From Alkalimarinus sediminis (GTDB lineage Bacteria; Pseudomonadota; Gammaproteobacteria; Pseudomonadales; Oleiphilaceae): a stretch of DNA of 64,000 bases. The number at the start of each line of letters is the position of its first letter. The first letter of the stretch is position 1. The notes below the pieces were generated by a model, which saw only the letters and a list, made by a program, of their open reading frames with translations, was not told the origin of the DNA and made no database searches. The translations under genes were made by a program, and so were the position numbers. Shown piece after piece: positions 43,723 to 52,856 of the stretch. The stretch is taken from contig NZ_CP101527.1 in NCBI RefSeq assembly GCF_026427595.1, positions 62,001 to 126,000 of the forward strand, given 5' to 3'.

Positions 43723-45186
43723 TTATTCTGATGTTGATAATCGTTTTAATACTGCTAACAGGTAGTCCCAAAACTTCTGAACGCTTTCAATATGAACTCG
43801 CTCGTCTGGTGAATGGGCACCTCTGATTGTTGGCCCGAATGAGATCATATCCCACTCCGGGTATTTTTCCCCTAATAAACCGCACTCCAACCCTGCGTGA
43901 ATCACTTGTATTTTGGCTTCTTGATTAAAGGTCTCTTGGTAGACACCCTGCATAACCTTGAGCAATGGTGATGCAGGAGCAGGCTGCCAACCAGGGTAAC
44001 CGTTATCGCAAACAACCTTGGCATCAATATCTGCAAAAACGGATTCAATCAGTTCACATGCTTTATCTCTAGCGTCATTGTCTGAACTTCGCACCAGGCA
44101 CTGAACTTGGCAAGAGTGCTTAGTTAAATCAACCGTCGCGAGGTTATTAGAGGTTTCGACTACGCCATCAAACAGGCTGCTCATCTTAATTACGCCGTTA
44201 GGGCAGCGATATAACCCGTTGAGTAGCTTTGCTTGGCTCTCACTGGTTAAGCAGGTGTTGTTTGCATCAATAGAGGCGAGATCAACTACTACGGTATCAT
44301 TTGCGTGCCTTAGTTCGCTTCTAAATAGCAGGGTCAGAGCATTTACATAGTCTTTAAAATCATCTGCTTGCTGTTTAGGTAGCACCACGGTTATTTCACT
44401 ATTGCGAGGAATTGCATTGCGCAATGTTCCGCCTTGAAAGCCGCTGACTCTTAGTTCGGGAAAGTCATGGCGAGCCTCGAGCGCAATACGAGTTGCTAAC
44501 TTAACGGCGTTACCGAGCCCTTTATGAATATCGATACCGGAGTGACCGCCTTTCAGCTCTTTTATGGATAGCTTCAGTGCAGTGTAGTGATCGGGAATTG
44601 CTTCCCATTCAACAGGGATAGCGATATTGACATCGATACCACCGGCACAGCCGATATAAAGTTCACCTTCTTCTTCGGTATCAAGGTTAAGCAGTAACTT
44701 GCCATTTAGCACGCCGGCTTCTAGGTTTGCTGCACCGCTCATACCTGCTTCTTCGTCAATTGTGAGTAGTGCTTCGAGTGGCCCATGTTCGATATCATCG
44801 CTGAACATCACAGCTAATATCGCCGCGACCCCCATGCCATTGTCAGCACCGAGTGTTGTGCCCGTAGCGGTCACCCAATCGCCATCAATATAGGTTTTTA
44901 TCGGGTCAGTGAGAAAGTTGTGGCTACTGTCATCGGTTTTCTGTGGCACCATATCGAGGTGACTTTGCATGACAATCGCAGGAGCGTTTTCGCGACCACG
45001 GGTTGCGGGTTTGCGAATAATGACGTTACCGGCTGAATCGGTAAAAGCCTCTAACTGTTTCTCATGAGCTAGATTGAGAATATGAGCCACTAGTTGCTGT
45101 TCATGTTTTGAGGGGCGCGGAATCTCACACAGTTGATTGAAGTAGTACCACACTGTATTGGGTTGAAGTTGTGCGATATCCATCAT
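43723..45186 (-). CDS. pepD: Aminoacyl-histidine dipeptidase (PepD)
   Basis: A 487-residue cytosolic M20-family zinc dipeptidase that hydrolyses Xaa-His and other dipeptides. Zinc ligands and catalytic motifs are visible: QSHLDMVPQ, LGADNGMG, DEEAGMSGA and near the end HAGLECGLL. Length matches E. coli PepD. The second of two ATGs at 45186 and 45183 could also be the start. It stands alone between the ilv leader region and dodecin. Confidence 0.94.
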   Translation of the reverse strand: MMDIAQLQPNTVWYYFNQLCEIPRPSKHEQQLVAHILNLAHEKQLEAFTDSAGNVIIRKPATRGRENAPAIVMQSHLDMVPQKTDDSSHNFLTDPIKTYIDGDWVTATGTTLGADNGMGVAAILAVMFSDDIEHGPLEALLTIDEEAGMSGAANLEAGVLNGKLLLNLDTEEEGELYIGCAGGIDVNIAIPVEWEAIPDHYTALKLSIKELKGGHSGIDIHKGLGNAVKLATRIALEARHDFPELRVSGFQGGTLRNAIPRNSEITVVLPKQQADDFKDYVNALTLLFRSELRHANDTVVVDLASIDANNTCLTSESQAKLLNGLYRCPNGVIKMSSLFDGVVETSNNLATVDLTKHSCQVQCLVRSSDNDARDKACELIESVFADIDAKVVCDNGYPGWQPAPASPLLKVMQGVYQETFNQEAKIQVIHAGLECGLLGEKYPEWDMISFGPTIRGAHSPDERVHIESVQKFWDYLLAVLKRLSTSE

Positions 45187-45288
45187 AGAAAAGACCTCTA
45201 AAGACGCAAGCTAGTAATAGTGTACGACACCATAATGAAAACAAGCCGACTTTAAAAGCCCCTATCTATTACCATCAGATTAATTGCT

Positions 45289-45504
45289 CTAACTATTGTC
45301 GATTCTGAAGCCAACCTTCATGGTTACTTGAAAGTGCGCCACCTCTCCATCCACCACATGACCTCGTGTTTCAACCACCTCAAACCAATTGATATTGTGA
45401 ATGGTTTTGGCACATTCATGAATGGCATTTCGAATAGCATCATCTGTACTTTGAGGTGATGACCCCACGACCTCAATGGTTTTATAGGTATGATGATCAG
45501 ACAT
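45289..45504 (-). CDS. Dodecin family flavin-binding protein
   Basis: A 71-residue protein. It has the dodecin pattern: YKTIEVVGSS, AIRNAIHECAKTI, the flavin-stacking Trp in NINWFEVVETRG and the closing HFQVTMKVGFR. Dodecins assemble as hollow dodecamers that store or buffer riboflavin, FMN or FAD. The ribosome-binding site (AAGGTGAGG) is strong. Its neighbours are unrelated. Confidence 0.95.
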   Translation of the reverse strand: MSDHHTYKTIEVVGSSPQSTDDAIRNAIHECAKTIHNINWFEVVETRGHVVDGEVAHFQVTMKVGFRIDNS

Positions 45505-45681
45505 AACCGTTACCTCACCTTTATAGGGTTCTACTTCAGTATAGATCTAAATAACACTTTATTGGTTATAAAATGAACAGATTAGGTTTAGTTGTGCCGT
45601 ATTTACGGTTGTTGTTTTTTTTCAGCTAGACTTAATAAACACCAATCACAATATGATGTTAGCGTTAGGAGAGCCCCTTGT

Positions 45682-46830
45682 ATGGGTGTATCACCAGAAC
45701 AGAGAGAATTAGAGCGCAAAGCGCGAGACTTAAAGCTTCAAGAAGATCGACTAGAGCGCCGTATAGAGCAACAGCAGCGACAAGAAGATAAGCTTGAAAA
45801 AACGCTAGAGAAAGTATCTCAGCGAGAAAAGGCGGCGGCGGAGAAAGATCAAGGGCTCAGAAGCAGAGAAGAGCAGTTAGCGCAACAATTAAAGCAGCTG
45901 CAGCGTGAACAAGAGGTTCATAAGGCGGCTACTAGCAGCTTTCAGCAAACTAGAAAACGTCGACTCTCGTTTATGTTGCCCGTATTGCTACTGGCAGGAG
46001 CGGGGGCGGGGTTTCTGACCTATGACTACTATGCCAAGAATGATGTTTTTGTTCAGAGACTTAGCCAGGCAAACAGCAACGTCAACAAACTGAGCGATGT
46101 ATTGACCAAAGCTGAAGATTTGAAAACTGTTACCTTGCAAACGCTATCTCTCAAAGAAAAAGAGTTAACGGAAAAGCAGCAAGCTTATGAAACTTTACAA
46201 AGTGCCTACTCAGCATTAGAAAAAGAAAAAAGTAACAATGAACGCTCACTGAATGAGTTAGAGGGCAGTCAAAAAACACTCGAAACGGCTCTTACAGCAT
46301 TAAAGGATGAAAAAGAAACCTTGCTGCAAACTGTAAAAAAACTCGAAACAGCGCTGCAAGAGAGCACTGAGCAGCTGAATGATACTACTGGGTTATTGAG
46401 TAGTATGACTCAGTCGAGTGAGCAGCTTAAATCTGAACTGGTTCAACAAAAGAGCGCGTTGAAGGCACTAAAAACCCGTGAAGAAGAACTGACTTTATTG
46501 CTTGAAGAGAAGTCCGGTGTATTAATAGCCGCAAAGCAGGCTATTGATGAGCGGGATAAGATTTTGGCCGCTAAAGTAGAGCGGCAATCAGAGCTTGAGT
46601 TGCAGTTAGCAACACTAGAGGAACAGCATGTTTTGTTGAATAATCAGCGCGATAAATTAGCAGAGAAGCTAGACGAAGTGAGCAAGTCATCTGAAGCTTT
46701 TAAGTCTGAGATAGCTGTTTTAAAAGCGGCTGCTAAAGCAGAAAAACAAGCGCCAGAGCTGCTTGATTCTAAAAACCAAGCAGCCTCTTCAGCAGCAGAA
46801 ATCGCCGTAGAGGCGAAGCCTAAACCGTAA
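45682..46830 (+). CDS. Membrane-anchored coiled-coil protein
   Basis: A 382-residue protein: a charged N-terminal coiled coil (about residues 5-85), one membrane helix (about 97-115, MLPVLLLAGAGAGFLTYDYY), then a long coiled coil to about 360. The ATG at 45682 with AGGAGAG upstream is preferred over a start at 45592 that lacks one and would add a Cys-rich stretch. No enzymatic motif is present. Shape suggests a scaffold or a cell-envelope structural protein; function unknown. Confidence 0.8.
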   Translation: MGVSPEQRELERKARDLKLQEDRLERRIEQQQRQEDKLEKTLEKVSQREKAAAEKDQGLRSREEQLAQQLKQLQREQEVHKAATSSFQQTRKRRLSFMLPVLLLAGAGAGFLTYDYYAKNDVFVQRLSQANSNVNKLSDVLTKAEDLKTVTLQTLSLKEKELTEKQQAYETLQSAYSALEKEKSNNERSLNELEGSQKTLETALTALKDEKETLLQTVKKLETALQESTEQLNDTTGLLSSMTQSSEQLKSELVQQKSALKALKTREEELTLLLEEKSGVLIAAKQAIDERDKILAAKVERQSELELQLATLEEQHVLLNNQRDKLAEKLDEVSKSSEAFKSEIAVLKAAAKAEKQAPELLDSKNQAASSAAEIAVEAKPKP

Positions 46831-46872
46831 TGGGTGGTGTGTTGTTTTAAAAACGCTCACGCCAAAACAGAG

Positions 46873-46914
46873 CACCTACATATAGTGGCAATCACTTGGC
46901 ACTATATGTAGGTG
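46873..46914. repeat. Perfect 15-bp inverted repeat
   Basis: Arms cacctacatatagtg and cactatatgtaggtg enclose a 12-nt loop, 43 bp after the coiled-coil protein's stop and 48 bp from the stop of the small ORF on the other strand. A second small stem (gcgct/agcgc) and a T-run follow. It probably acts as a bidirectional terminator, and the GTAGG arm resembles other REP-like elements in the window. Confidence 0.65.
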
Positions 46915-46961
46915 TGGCGCTAAAGCGCTATAGATTTTTTTGTATAAAGAAGAGAAGCACA

Positions 46962-47093
46962 CTACTTCTTTGTTACTTTCTTGTGGACAATACAGGCTTG
47001 ATCTCCATAGTAATTATTTTGGTAATTACACTCGCACGAGGCAGTTTGTTCGGTAGCACGTTTAACGCTAATCGCTTTGTTTAACTTCTTCAT
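46962..47093 (-). CDS. Small Cys-containing peptide, 43 residues
   Basis: A short ORF with a good AGGAGC site 7 nt ahead of its ATG at 47093. The product is basic at both ends and carries Cys20, Cys22 and Cys34 in the context CECNYQNNYYGDQAC. There is no signal peptide. It ends before a strong inverted repeat that could terminate it, and it has about 165 bp of free upstream DNA to oxyR. No family is recognised. A three-Cys peptide with a CxC could bind metal or be a modified-peptide precursor, but there is no maturation gene nearby. Confidence 0.55.
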   Translation of the reverse strand: MKKLNKAISVKRATEQTASCECNYQNNYYGDQACIVHKKVTKK

Positions 47094-47257
47094 AACCGTA
47101 GCTCCTGATGGCTATCATTTGTCTTTGGTGTATAGACACTCTATGACACTCTTTTTGATATGTATATTAGAATATATGGAGTTATATGTTCTAATAAATC
47201 TATCATTGATCTGTCGGAGCCGCGGTGGGCGTGTGGTATAAATTTGATACGTATTCG

Positions 47258-48145
47258 TTATAAGGCGCTTTTAGATAATTTTATAAGTGCTTCAACACTC
47301 GACATCCGGGTGTAGTTTGGTCGAATGATAAACGCGATACGGCGATGAGGACTAGGCTCATTAAGGTGAACCGCCGAGAGCATTTCGTGTTGCTGTGTTA
47401 GCTGCTCCAAAGCCATTTTTGGTATCAGTGTACTCCCCATTTTACCCAGTACCATTTGCACCAGTGTATTCAAACTAGTGGCACCAAAACCGTGATTAGC
47501 TGTCTGCTCAGGCAACTTGCAGGCGGCCAGAATATGATCTTTTAGGCAGTGTCCCTCTTTCAATAGCATTAGTTTGCTATGGGTGAGTTCATTACTCGTG
47601 ATCTCTTTTTGGTTGGTATGCTTCTCACCTTTTAGGGCTATCCAGTAGAAATCTTCTTGCCAGAATTCAAGTGCCAGAAGCCCTTCGCAAGGAAACGGCA
47701 TGGCCAAAATGGCGGTGTCAATTTCACCGCGTTTGACCAGGTCAACCAACACGTGGGATTGCTCTTCAACAATATTAATTTGTGCCTGTGGGTACTGCTC
47801 TGCAAGAAGTGGAAATAGCTTTGGTAATAAATAAGGTGCAATCGTTGGAATAACACCTACTGAAATAGGAAAGCTTAATGGGGCTTGTTGATTGTCTGCC
47901 AGGTGCTGTAGCTCTCCTATTTGTAACATAATGGCGCGAGCTTTCTCCAGTATCTCTTTGCCTACCGGCGTGACGAGAACTTTTTTATTGTCTCGTTCAA
48001 ATATCTGTAAACCGAGCTGTTTCTCTAGCTCGCTTAGGGCTGTACTCAACGCCGACTGACTTATGTTGCAGCTCTCTGCCGCCTTTTTGAAATGTAGTGT
48101 CTTTTCTACTGCCAGTGCGTAGCTCAGCTGCTTAGTCGTGATCAT
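47258..48145 (-). CDS. oxyR: LysR-type peroxide sensor OxyR
   Basis: A 295-residue LysR-type regulator. The N-terminal helix-turn-helix (SQSALSTALSELEKQLG) precedes a substrate-binding-like domain with C200 and C209 in EGHCLKDHILAAC, which match the redox pair C199/C208 of E. coli OxyR. Peroxide oxidises this pair and switches on target genes. It is divergent from ahpC, with 173 bp between. A palindrome ctatttaatag at 48208-48218 could be part of its site, but this is weak evidence. Assignment rests on the Cys pair and the context. Confidence 0.93.
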   Translation of the reverse strand: MITTKQLSYALAVEKTLHFKKAAESCNISQSALSTALSELEKQLGLQIFERDNKKVLVTPVGKEILEKARAIMLQIGELQHLADNQQAPLSFPISVGVIPTIAPYLLPKLFPLLAEQYPQAQINIVEEQSHVLVDLVKRGEIDTAILAMPFPCEGLLALEFWQEDFYWIALKGEKHTNQKEITSNELTHSKLMLLKEGHCLKDHILAACKLPEQTANHGFGATSLNTLVQMVLGKMGSTLIPKMALEQLTQQHEMLSAVHLNEPSPHRRIAFIIRPNYTRMSSVEALIKLSKSAL

Positions 48146-48318
48146 AATGCCCTCCTCGTGCTGTTAAGAGTGTTTACTTACGTTTAAAGCACAAGTGAAA
48201 CATTAATCTATTTAATAGAACGTAACAATCAAAATAAGTAACTTTATCAATTAATGGCCGAGTTATATATTAGATCTCGAAAGCAAGACAATCATTCAAA
48301 CTTTATTAGGAGGCCTTC

Positions 48319-48882
48319 ATGGCACTTATCAATACTCAAATTAAGCCTTTCAATGCAACTGCATTCAAAAATGGTGATTTTGTTGAAGTATCTGACGCAG
48401 ATCTAAAGGGTAAGTGGTCGGTATTTTTCTTTTACCCAGCGGACTTTACGTTTGTATGCCCAACCGAATTGGGTGACCTTGCTGATAACTATGAAGAGTT
48501 TCAAAAGCGTGGTGTAGAGATCTACTCAGTATCAACCGACACCCACTTTAGCCACAAAGCATGGCACGATTCATCTGACACCATCGGCAAAATCCAGTAC
48601 ACCATGATTGGTGATCCAACAGGTGAAATTACTCGCAACTTTGAAGTGATGCGAGAGGGTCAGGGCTTAGCAGACCGAGGTACATTCATCGTGGACCCGG
48701 ATGGCATTATCCAGGCAATGGAAATTACTGCTGAGGGTATCGGTCGTGATGCAGATGATCTGCTACGCAAAATCAAAGCGGCTCAATATGTAGCAGCTCA
48801 CCCAGGCGAAGTATGCCCAGCGGCTTGGAAAGAAGGTGAAGAGACATTGGCACCTACGCTAGACCTAGTAGGCAAAATCTAA
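48319..48882 (+). CDS. ahpC: Alkyl hydroperoxide reductase AhpC (peroxiredoxin)
   Basis: A 187-residue typical 2-Cys peroxiredoxin reducing H2O2, organic peroxides and peroxynitrite. The peroxidatic C47 is in FVCPTE and the resolving C166 in GEVCPAAW. The very strong TAGGAGG ribosome-binding site fits an abundant protein. It is divergent from oxyR and followed by ahpF after 85 bp with a hairpin between, as in other enteric-type ahpCF operons. Confidence 0.97.
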   Translation: MALINTQIKPFNATAFKNGDFVEVSDADLKGKWSVFFFYPADFTFVCPTELGDLADNYEEFQKRGVEIYSVSTDTHFSHKAWHDSSDTIGKIQYTMIGDPTGEITRNFEVMREGQGLADRGTFIVDPDGIIQAMEITAEGIGRDADDLLRKIKAAQYVAAHPGEVCPAAWKEGEETLAPTLDLVGKI

Positions 48883-48908
48883 ATTTTAGATTAGCCGTTG
48901 TAAGTTCG

Positions 48909-48932
48909 AGCAGGCTCTTTATAGAGTCTGCT
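48909..48932 (+). terminator. Intercistronic hairpin between ahpC and ahpF
   Basis: agcaggctct and agagtctgct form a stem with one mismatch and a 4-nt loop, 27 bp after the ahpC stop. It is followed by only a short T-rich stretch. A partial terminator or stabilising hairpin would explain ahpC being made in excess over ahpF. Confidence 0.55.
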
Positions 48933-48967
48933 TTCTACAAAAGTTATCAAATATCAGGAGCATAGAC

Positions 48968-50590
48968 GTGTTAACACCCGATATATTACAAGCACTAAAA
49001 AGCTACACCCAGTCGATGCAAAACAAGGTGACTTTTGTCTTGCAAACCGGCGAGCATAAAAAGCGTGCAGAGCTAGTTGAGTTTTTATCTGGCATTGCGG
49101 GTGTAAGTGACAATATTGATTTTGAAGAACGCAACCTAACCGGCACGCTTCGTAGCCCTGTTAGCTTTTTGATCGAGGCAGACGGTGTCGATACAGGTAT
49201 TCGCTTTTCAGGCATACCTAGCGGCCATGAGTTTAACTCGTTGATACTCGCCATTTTGCAGTCATCGGGTACTCCGTTAAAGCTAGATGATAGTGTAAAA
49301 AATATTATTAAAGGCGTACAGGAAACGCTCAACTTTGAAGTGTTTATCAGCTTGAGCTGTCATAACTGCCCAGACGTGGTTCAGGCGCTTAATCAATTTG
49401 CGTTATTGAATCCTAAGGTTACCACTGAAATGCTTGACGGTGGGTTATATCCAGAGTTGATCAAAGAGCGGGATATCCAAGGTGTACCTAGTGTGTACCT
49501 TAATGGTGAACTGTTCGCTAATGGTAAAGTTGATACTGCACAACTGATTGAAAAGTTGATGCAACGTTCACCTACTGCTTCTAAAGAGCAAGCGAGCGAA
49601 ACCCTGCCACTCCAAGATGTCACTATAATTGGTGGTGGGCCAGCGGGTGTAAGTGCTGCCATTTACAGCGCAAGAAAAGGGTTGAAGGTAACGTTAATTG
49701 CTGACCGAATAGGCGGCCAGGTCAAAGACACTATGGATATTGAAAACTTAATTTCCGTATCCAAAACTACAGGTCCAGAGTTATCAGGTGCGCTACAAGC
49801 CCACATGAATGAGTACGATATTACGACCAAAGAGTTCTTGAAAGTGACTGATGTCCAGCAAGGTGATATTAAGGTGGTTACACTCTCTTCAGGGGAGCAG
49901 ATCCATACCAAAACATTAATTATTGCTACCGGTGCTAAGTGGAGAGAGCTTGGTGTGCCGGGAGAAAAAGAAAATATCGGTAATGGTGTGGCTTACTGCC
50001 CTCACTGTGATGGTCCATTCTTTAAAGGTAAAGACGTAGCTGTAATAGGCGGTGGTAACTCAGGTATTGAAGCTGCTTTGGACTTAGCTGGCATTGTAAA
50101 GTCGGTATCTGTTTTTGAATTTATGCCTGACTTGAAAGCGGACAAGGTGTTAGTTGATAAGGCCAGCGCAAAAGACAATATTACGATCTACAAGAACGCC
50201 GCTACCAAACAAATAAAGGCTGACAACGGCAAAGTGAATGCCATTGAGTATATCGATCGAGCAACGGAACAAGAGCATACTCTCGACCTAGAAGGGGTGT
50301 TTGTCCAGATTGGTTTGGTACCAAATAGTGCTTTCTTGGAGGACTTGGTTGAGAAAACAGGGTTTGGGGAGATCGTGATTGATGAAAAATGCCAAACTTC
50401 TGAGCCTGGTATTTATGCTTGTGGAGATGTCACCACGGTCCCCTATAAGCAGATTGTGATCTCTATGGGTGAAGGTGCAAAAGCATCGTTGGCATCTTTT
50501 GAATACTTGCTCACAGAAGGCGATCGGCTTGAAGCAGTGTTTGCTGAAAAACAAGAGGCCAAACAGGAGGCTGCTGCGGTTGTGGCGTAA
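48968..50590 (+). CDS. ahpF: Alkyl hydroperoxide reductase AhpF (NADH:peroxiredoxin reductase)
   Basis: A 540-residue flavoprotein that passes electrons from NADH to AhpC. An N-terminal double-thioredoxin domain holds the CHNC motif. A thioredoxin-reductase-like part follows with FAD motif [13 protein letters not shown], redox CPHC in [11 protein letters not shown], and NADH motif [16 protein letters not shown] start at 48968 is supported by AGGAG 7 nt away. The C-terminus has an extra Glu/Ala-rich tail. It completes the ahpCF operon next to oxyR. Confidence 0.96.
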   Translation: MLTPDILQALKSYTQSMQNKVTFVLQTGEHKKRAELVEFLSGIAGVSDNIDFEERNLTGTLRSPVSFLIEADGVDTGIRFSGIPSGHEFNSLILAILQSSGTPLKLDDSVKNIIKGVQETLNFEVFISLSCHNCPDVVQALNQFALLNPKVTTEMLDGGLYPELIKERDIQGVPSVYLNGELFANGKVDTAQLIEKLMQRSPTASKEQASETLPLQDVTIIGGGPAGVSAAIYSARKGLKVTLIADRIGGQVKDTMDIENLISVSKTTGPELSGALQAHMNEYDITTKEFLKVTDVQQGDIKVVTLSSGEQIHTKTLIIATGAKWRELGVPGEKENIGNGVAYCPHCDGPFFKGKDVAVIGGGNSGIEAALDLAGIVKSVSVFEFMPDLKADKVLVDKASAKDNITIYKNAATKQIKADNGKVNAIEYIDRATEQEHTLDLEGVFVQIGLVPNSAFLEDLVEKTGFGEIVIDEKCQTSEPGIYACGDVTTVPYKQIVISMGEGAKASLASFEYLLTEGDRLEAVFAEKQEAKQEAAAVVA

Positions 50591-50601
50591 GTTAACTCAC
50601 T

Positions 50602-50640
50602 AGACAATAAATCGCACCAAAGAGGCGCGATTTATTGTCT
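50602..50640. terminator. Bidirectional terminator between ahpF and trpS
   Basis: A 13-bp stem (gacaataaatcgc / gcgatttattgtc) with an 11-nt loop lies 12 bp after the ahpF stop and 10 bp before the trpS stop, so it probably serves both convergent genes. Confidence 0.8.
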
Positions 50641-50649
50641 TAAAAGTCA

Positions 50650-51669
50650 CTATTTTAAACCGTAAATACCTACCGATTGACGAACCTTTTCCATCATGGT
50701 TTGACTATATTTGCGTGCTTTCTCGGCGCCCTTCTGCAACTCGGCTTCTATCTCTTCTGGCTGCTTCAGTAGCTCGTTGTAGCGCTCACGGGCTTCACCG
50801 ATCTCTTCGTTAATGAGTGCAAACAAACGCTTCTTGGCATCGCCCCAGCCAATGCCATCAGCAAATGCTTGACGCATTTCTGCTGTCTGCGCTTCGTTGG
50901 CAAATGCTTGCCAAATTTGGAATACGGTTGAAGTGTCTGGGTCTTTTGCTTCGCCAGGTTCAAGCAGGTTGGTTTGTATTTTGTTGATGTGTTTTTGTAG
51001 CTGTTTTTCGGTTAAGAATAATGGGATGGTATTGCCGTAGCTTTTACTCATCTTACGGCCATCAAGCCCTTGTAAAACGGCTACGTTATCGTCAACAACA
51101 TACTCAGGCAGTGTGAGTATCGGCTGTTTTTTGCTGGCATAGATGTGATTAAAACGTTGAGCCATATCCCGCGCCATTTCGACGTGCTGAATTTGGTCTT
51201 TACCAACGGGTACTTTGTTGGCGCCAAACATCACAATATCCGCAGCCATCAATACGGGGTAGCTGAATAATCCCATCGTAATTGCTTTGTCTGGGTCTTC
51301 GTCGTTTGCTACGTTAGCATCTACAGCACCCTTGTATGCATGGGCACGATTCATTAAGCCTTTACCGCATACACAGCTGAGTAGCCATGTGAGTTCAGGT
51401 ATTTCGCGGATATCTGATTGACGATAAAAAACAGTGTTGTCGGTGTCTAAGCCCAAGGCTAACCAAGTGGCGGCCACTTCCTTGGTAGACTGGTGTACTA
51501 ACTTGGGCTCTTGGCACTTAATCAAAGCGTGATAGTCGGCCAAGAATAGAAAAGAATCGTTTTCACTATTATGACTCGCCTCTATGGCAGGTCTTATAGC
51601 GCCGACATAGTTGCCTAAGTGGGGAGTGCCTGTGGTAGTTATTCCGGTTAAAATCCGCTGTTTGCTCAT
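50650..51669 (-). CDS. trpS: Tryptophanyl-tRNA synthetase TrpS
   Basis: A 339-residue class I synthetase charging tRNA-Trp. The HIGH-type motif appears as [11 protein letters not shown] near the start and KMSKS in [10 protein letters not shown]. The Cys-containing [15 protein letters not shown] lies between. Length and domain order are typical of bacterial TrpS. The gene stands alone, convergent with ahpF. No paralogue or leader peptide is seen. Confidence 0.97.
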   Translation of the reverse strand: MSKQRILTGITTTGTPHLGNYVGAIRPAIEASHNSENDSFLFLADYHALIKCQEPKLVHQSTKEVAATWLALGLDTDNTVFYRQSDIREIPELTWLLSCVCGKGLMNRAHAYKGAVDANVANDEDPDKAITMGLFSYPVLMAADIVMFGANKVPVGKDQIQHVEMARDMAQRFNHIYASKKQPILTLPEYVVDDNVAVLQGLDGRKMSKSYGNTIPLFLTEKQLQKHINKIQTNLLEPGEAKDPDTSTVFQIWQAFANEAQTAEMRQAFADGIGWGDAKKRLFALINEEIGEARERYNELLKQPEEIEAELQKGAEKARKYSQTMMEKVRQSVGIYGLK

Positions 51670-51783
51670 CGACTACCTACCTTTGTTAATCGCCCTTTTG
51701 AGAGGCATTACGAAAAAGGCGATATGATACCTAAGATAAGTCTATCAGTCGATGAATGGCAGTACTGGCTTCGTAGCGAAATG

Positions 51784-52854
51784 TTAGTTGCGTAAGACAA
51801 ATACCTTAAATTGGTTCTGAGACAAAATATGAGCGGCTATATCGCTTCGCTGTCCGCCATCTTCGGTAAGGTAGTAGGCGGTTGATTTGTCCAACTTAGC
51901 AAGGCTGCTACGCAGATCGCTCAGTGGTATATGCAGACAATCTGGCATTGGGATATATTCGAACTCTGATAGGGAGCGAATATCCAACAGAGCTATTTTC
52001 TCTTCTGCTGCAGCTACTGTTTTTTGATATTCGGCTTTTGAGACATATTTAACCAAGGGGTTATGCAGGAGTTTCTGGAAAGACTCTTTATCTAATCTTG
52101 CCAGGCAGCCATCTTCTTCCATAATCACAGAGGCGGACCGAACAATATCTGACACTAATGCCTCTTCACCAAAATAGGCTCCGGGCCTCAGGGTTGCGAG
52201 CTTGGCGTTTTGGTCACCCACCACCACCTTGGCGCTTCCATTAATCAATAGATAGAAATAGTCTCCTTCATCTTCTTCTTGAATAATGGTTTGCCCTTTT
52301 TCGACTTCGACTCGCTCAAACTGATCAAACAGTTCGGTGATGTTAGCCGGAGGTAAATTAAGAAAGAGTGGAAACTCCAGTAAACTGGTCATCCAGTTAA
52401 AATACTCTTCATCAAACTCACCCTGAACTTGACTTGGCGTTGTGGTTTTCGATTGCTTATTCGACCCACTCTGATCGCCTTTTGGGTTTGATTCACTCCA
52501 AGCAAGGGCACGATCGAGTAACTTTGGGTCTACTAAAAATAGATGCCCTGCTGTTTGTGCTTTTACGGTCGAATCGCTAGGAATAAGATTGTTAATAGGA
52601 TGGAGCGACTCTTTACGTTTGCTGTCTATCGTTGTGCTTGAAAAAAGCCCTTTTTTAACCGTGATCTTGCCTGCTAATAGATAGTAGTGAAAGCCTAACT
52701 CGTGACCTTTTTCAAATAAAACGTCACCGGCTTCAAACACGACGACGCTACCTTTTTTAATGACTTCAACTAAATAGGTAGGGGCTAGTTGATCGAGTGG
52801 CGAGTAACCCGCCATAGTTTTTTCGGTAATATTGTACTGCGCCTGAAGTGACAT
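51784..52854 (-). CDS. Dual cNMP-binding protein with inactive rhodanese-like domain
   Basis: A 356-residue cytosolic protein with two cyclic-nucleotide-binding-like domains (about residues 15-115 and 165-275; the second has the PGAYFGEEALV signature) and a C-terminal rhodanese-like domain (from about 288, DIRSLSEFEYIPMPDCLHIP). The rhodanese active loop reads TEDGGQRS, without the catalytic Cys, so it should not transfer sulfur. It has no DNA-binding domain. The start is 2 bp after the stop of the upstream chemoreceptor gene, so the two are translationally coupled and probably work together in sensing. Confidence 0.85.
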   Translation of the reverse strand: MSLQAQYNITEKTMAGYSPLDQLAPTYLVEVIKKGSVVVFEAGDVLFEKGHELGFHYYLLAGKITVKKGLFSSTTIDSKRKESLHPINNLIPSDSTVKAQTAGHLFLVDPKLLDRALAWSESNPKGDQSGSNKQSKTTTPSQVQGEFDEEYFNWMTSLLEFPLFLNLPPANITELFDQFERVEVEKGQTIIQEEDEGDYFYLLINGSAKVVVGDQNAKLATLRPGAYFGEEALVSDIVRSASVIMEEDGCLARLDKESFQKLLHNPLVKYVSKAEYQKTVAAAEEKIALLDIRSLSEFEYIPMPDCLHIPLSDLRSSLAKLDKSTAYYLTEDGGQRSDIAAHILSQNQFKVFVLRN

Positions 52855-52856
52855 AA

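Noticed and set aside
48208-48218. OxyR binding site
   Set aside because: The palindrome ctatttaatag is in the right place between oxyR and ahpC, but it is too short and does not give the full spaced tetrad pattern. Mentioned in the gene entry only.
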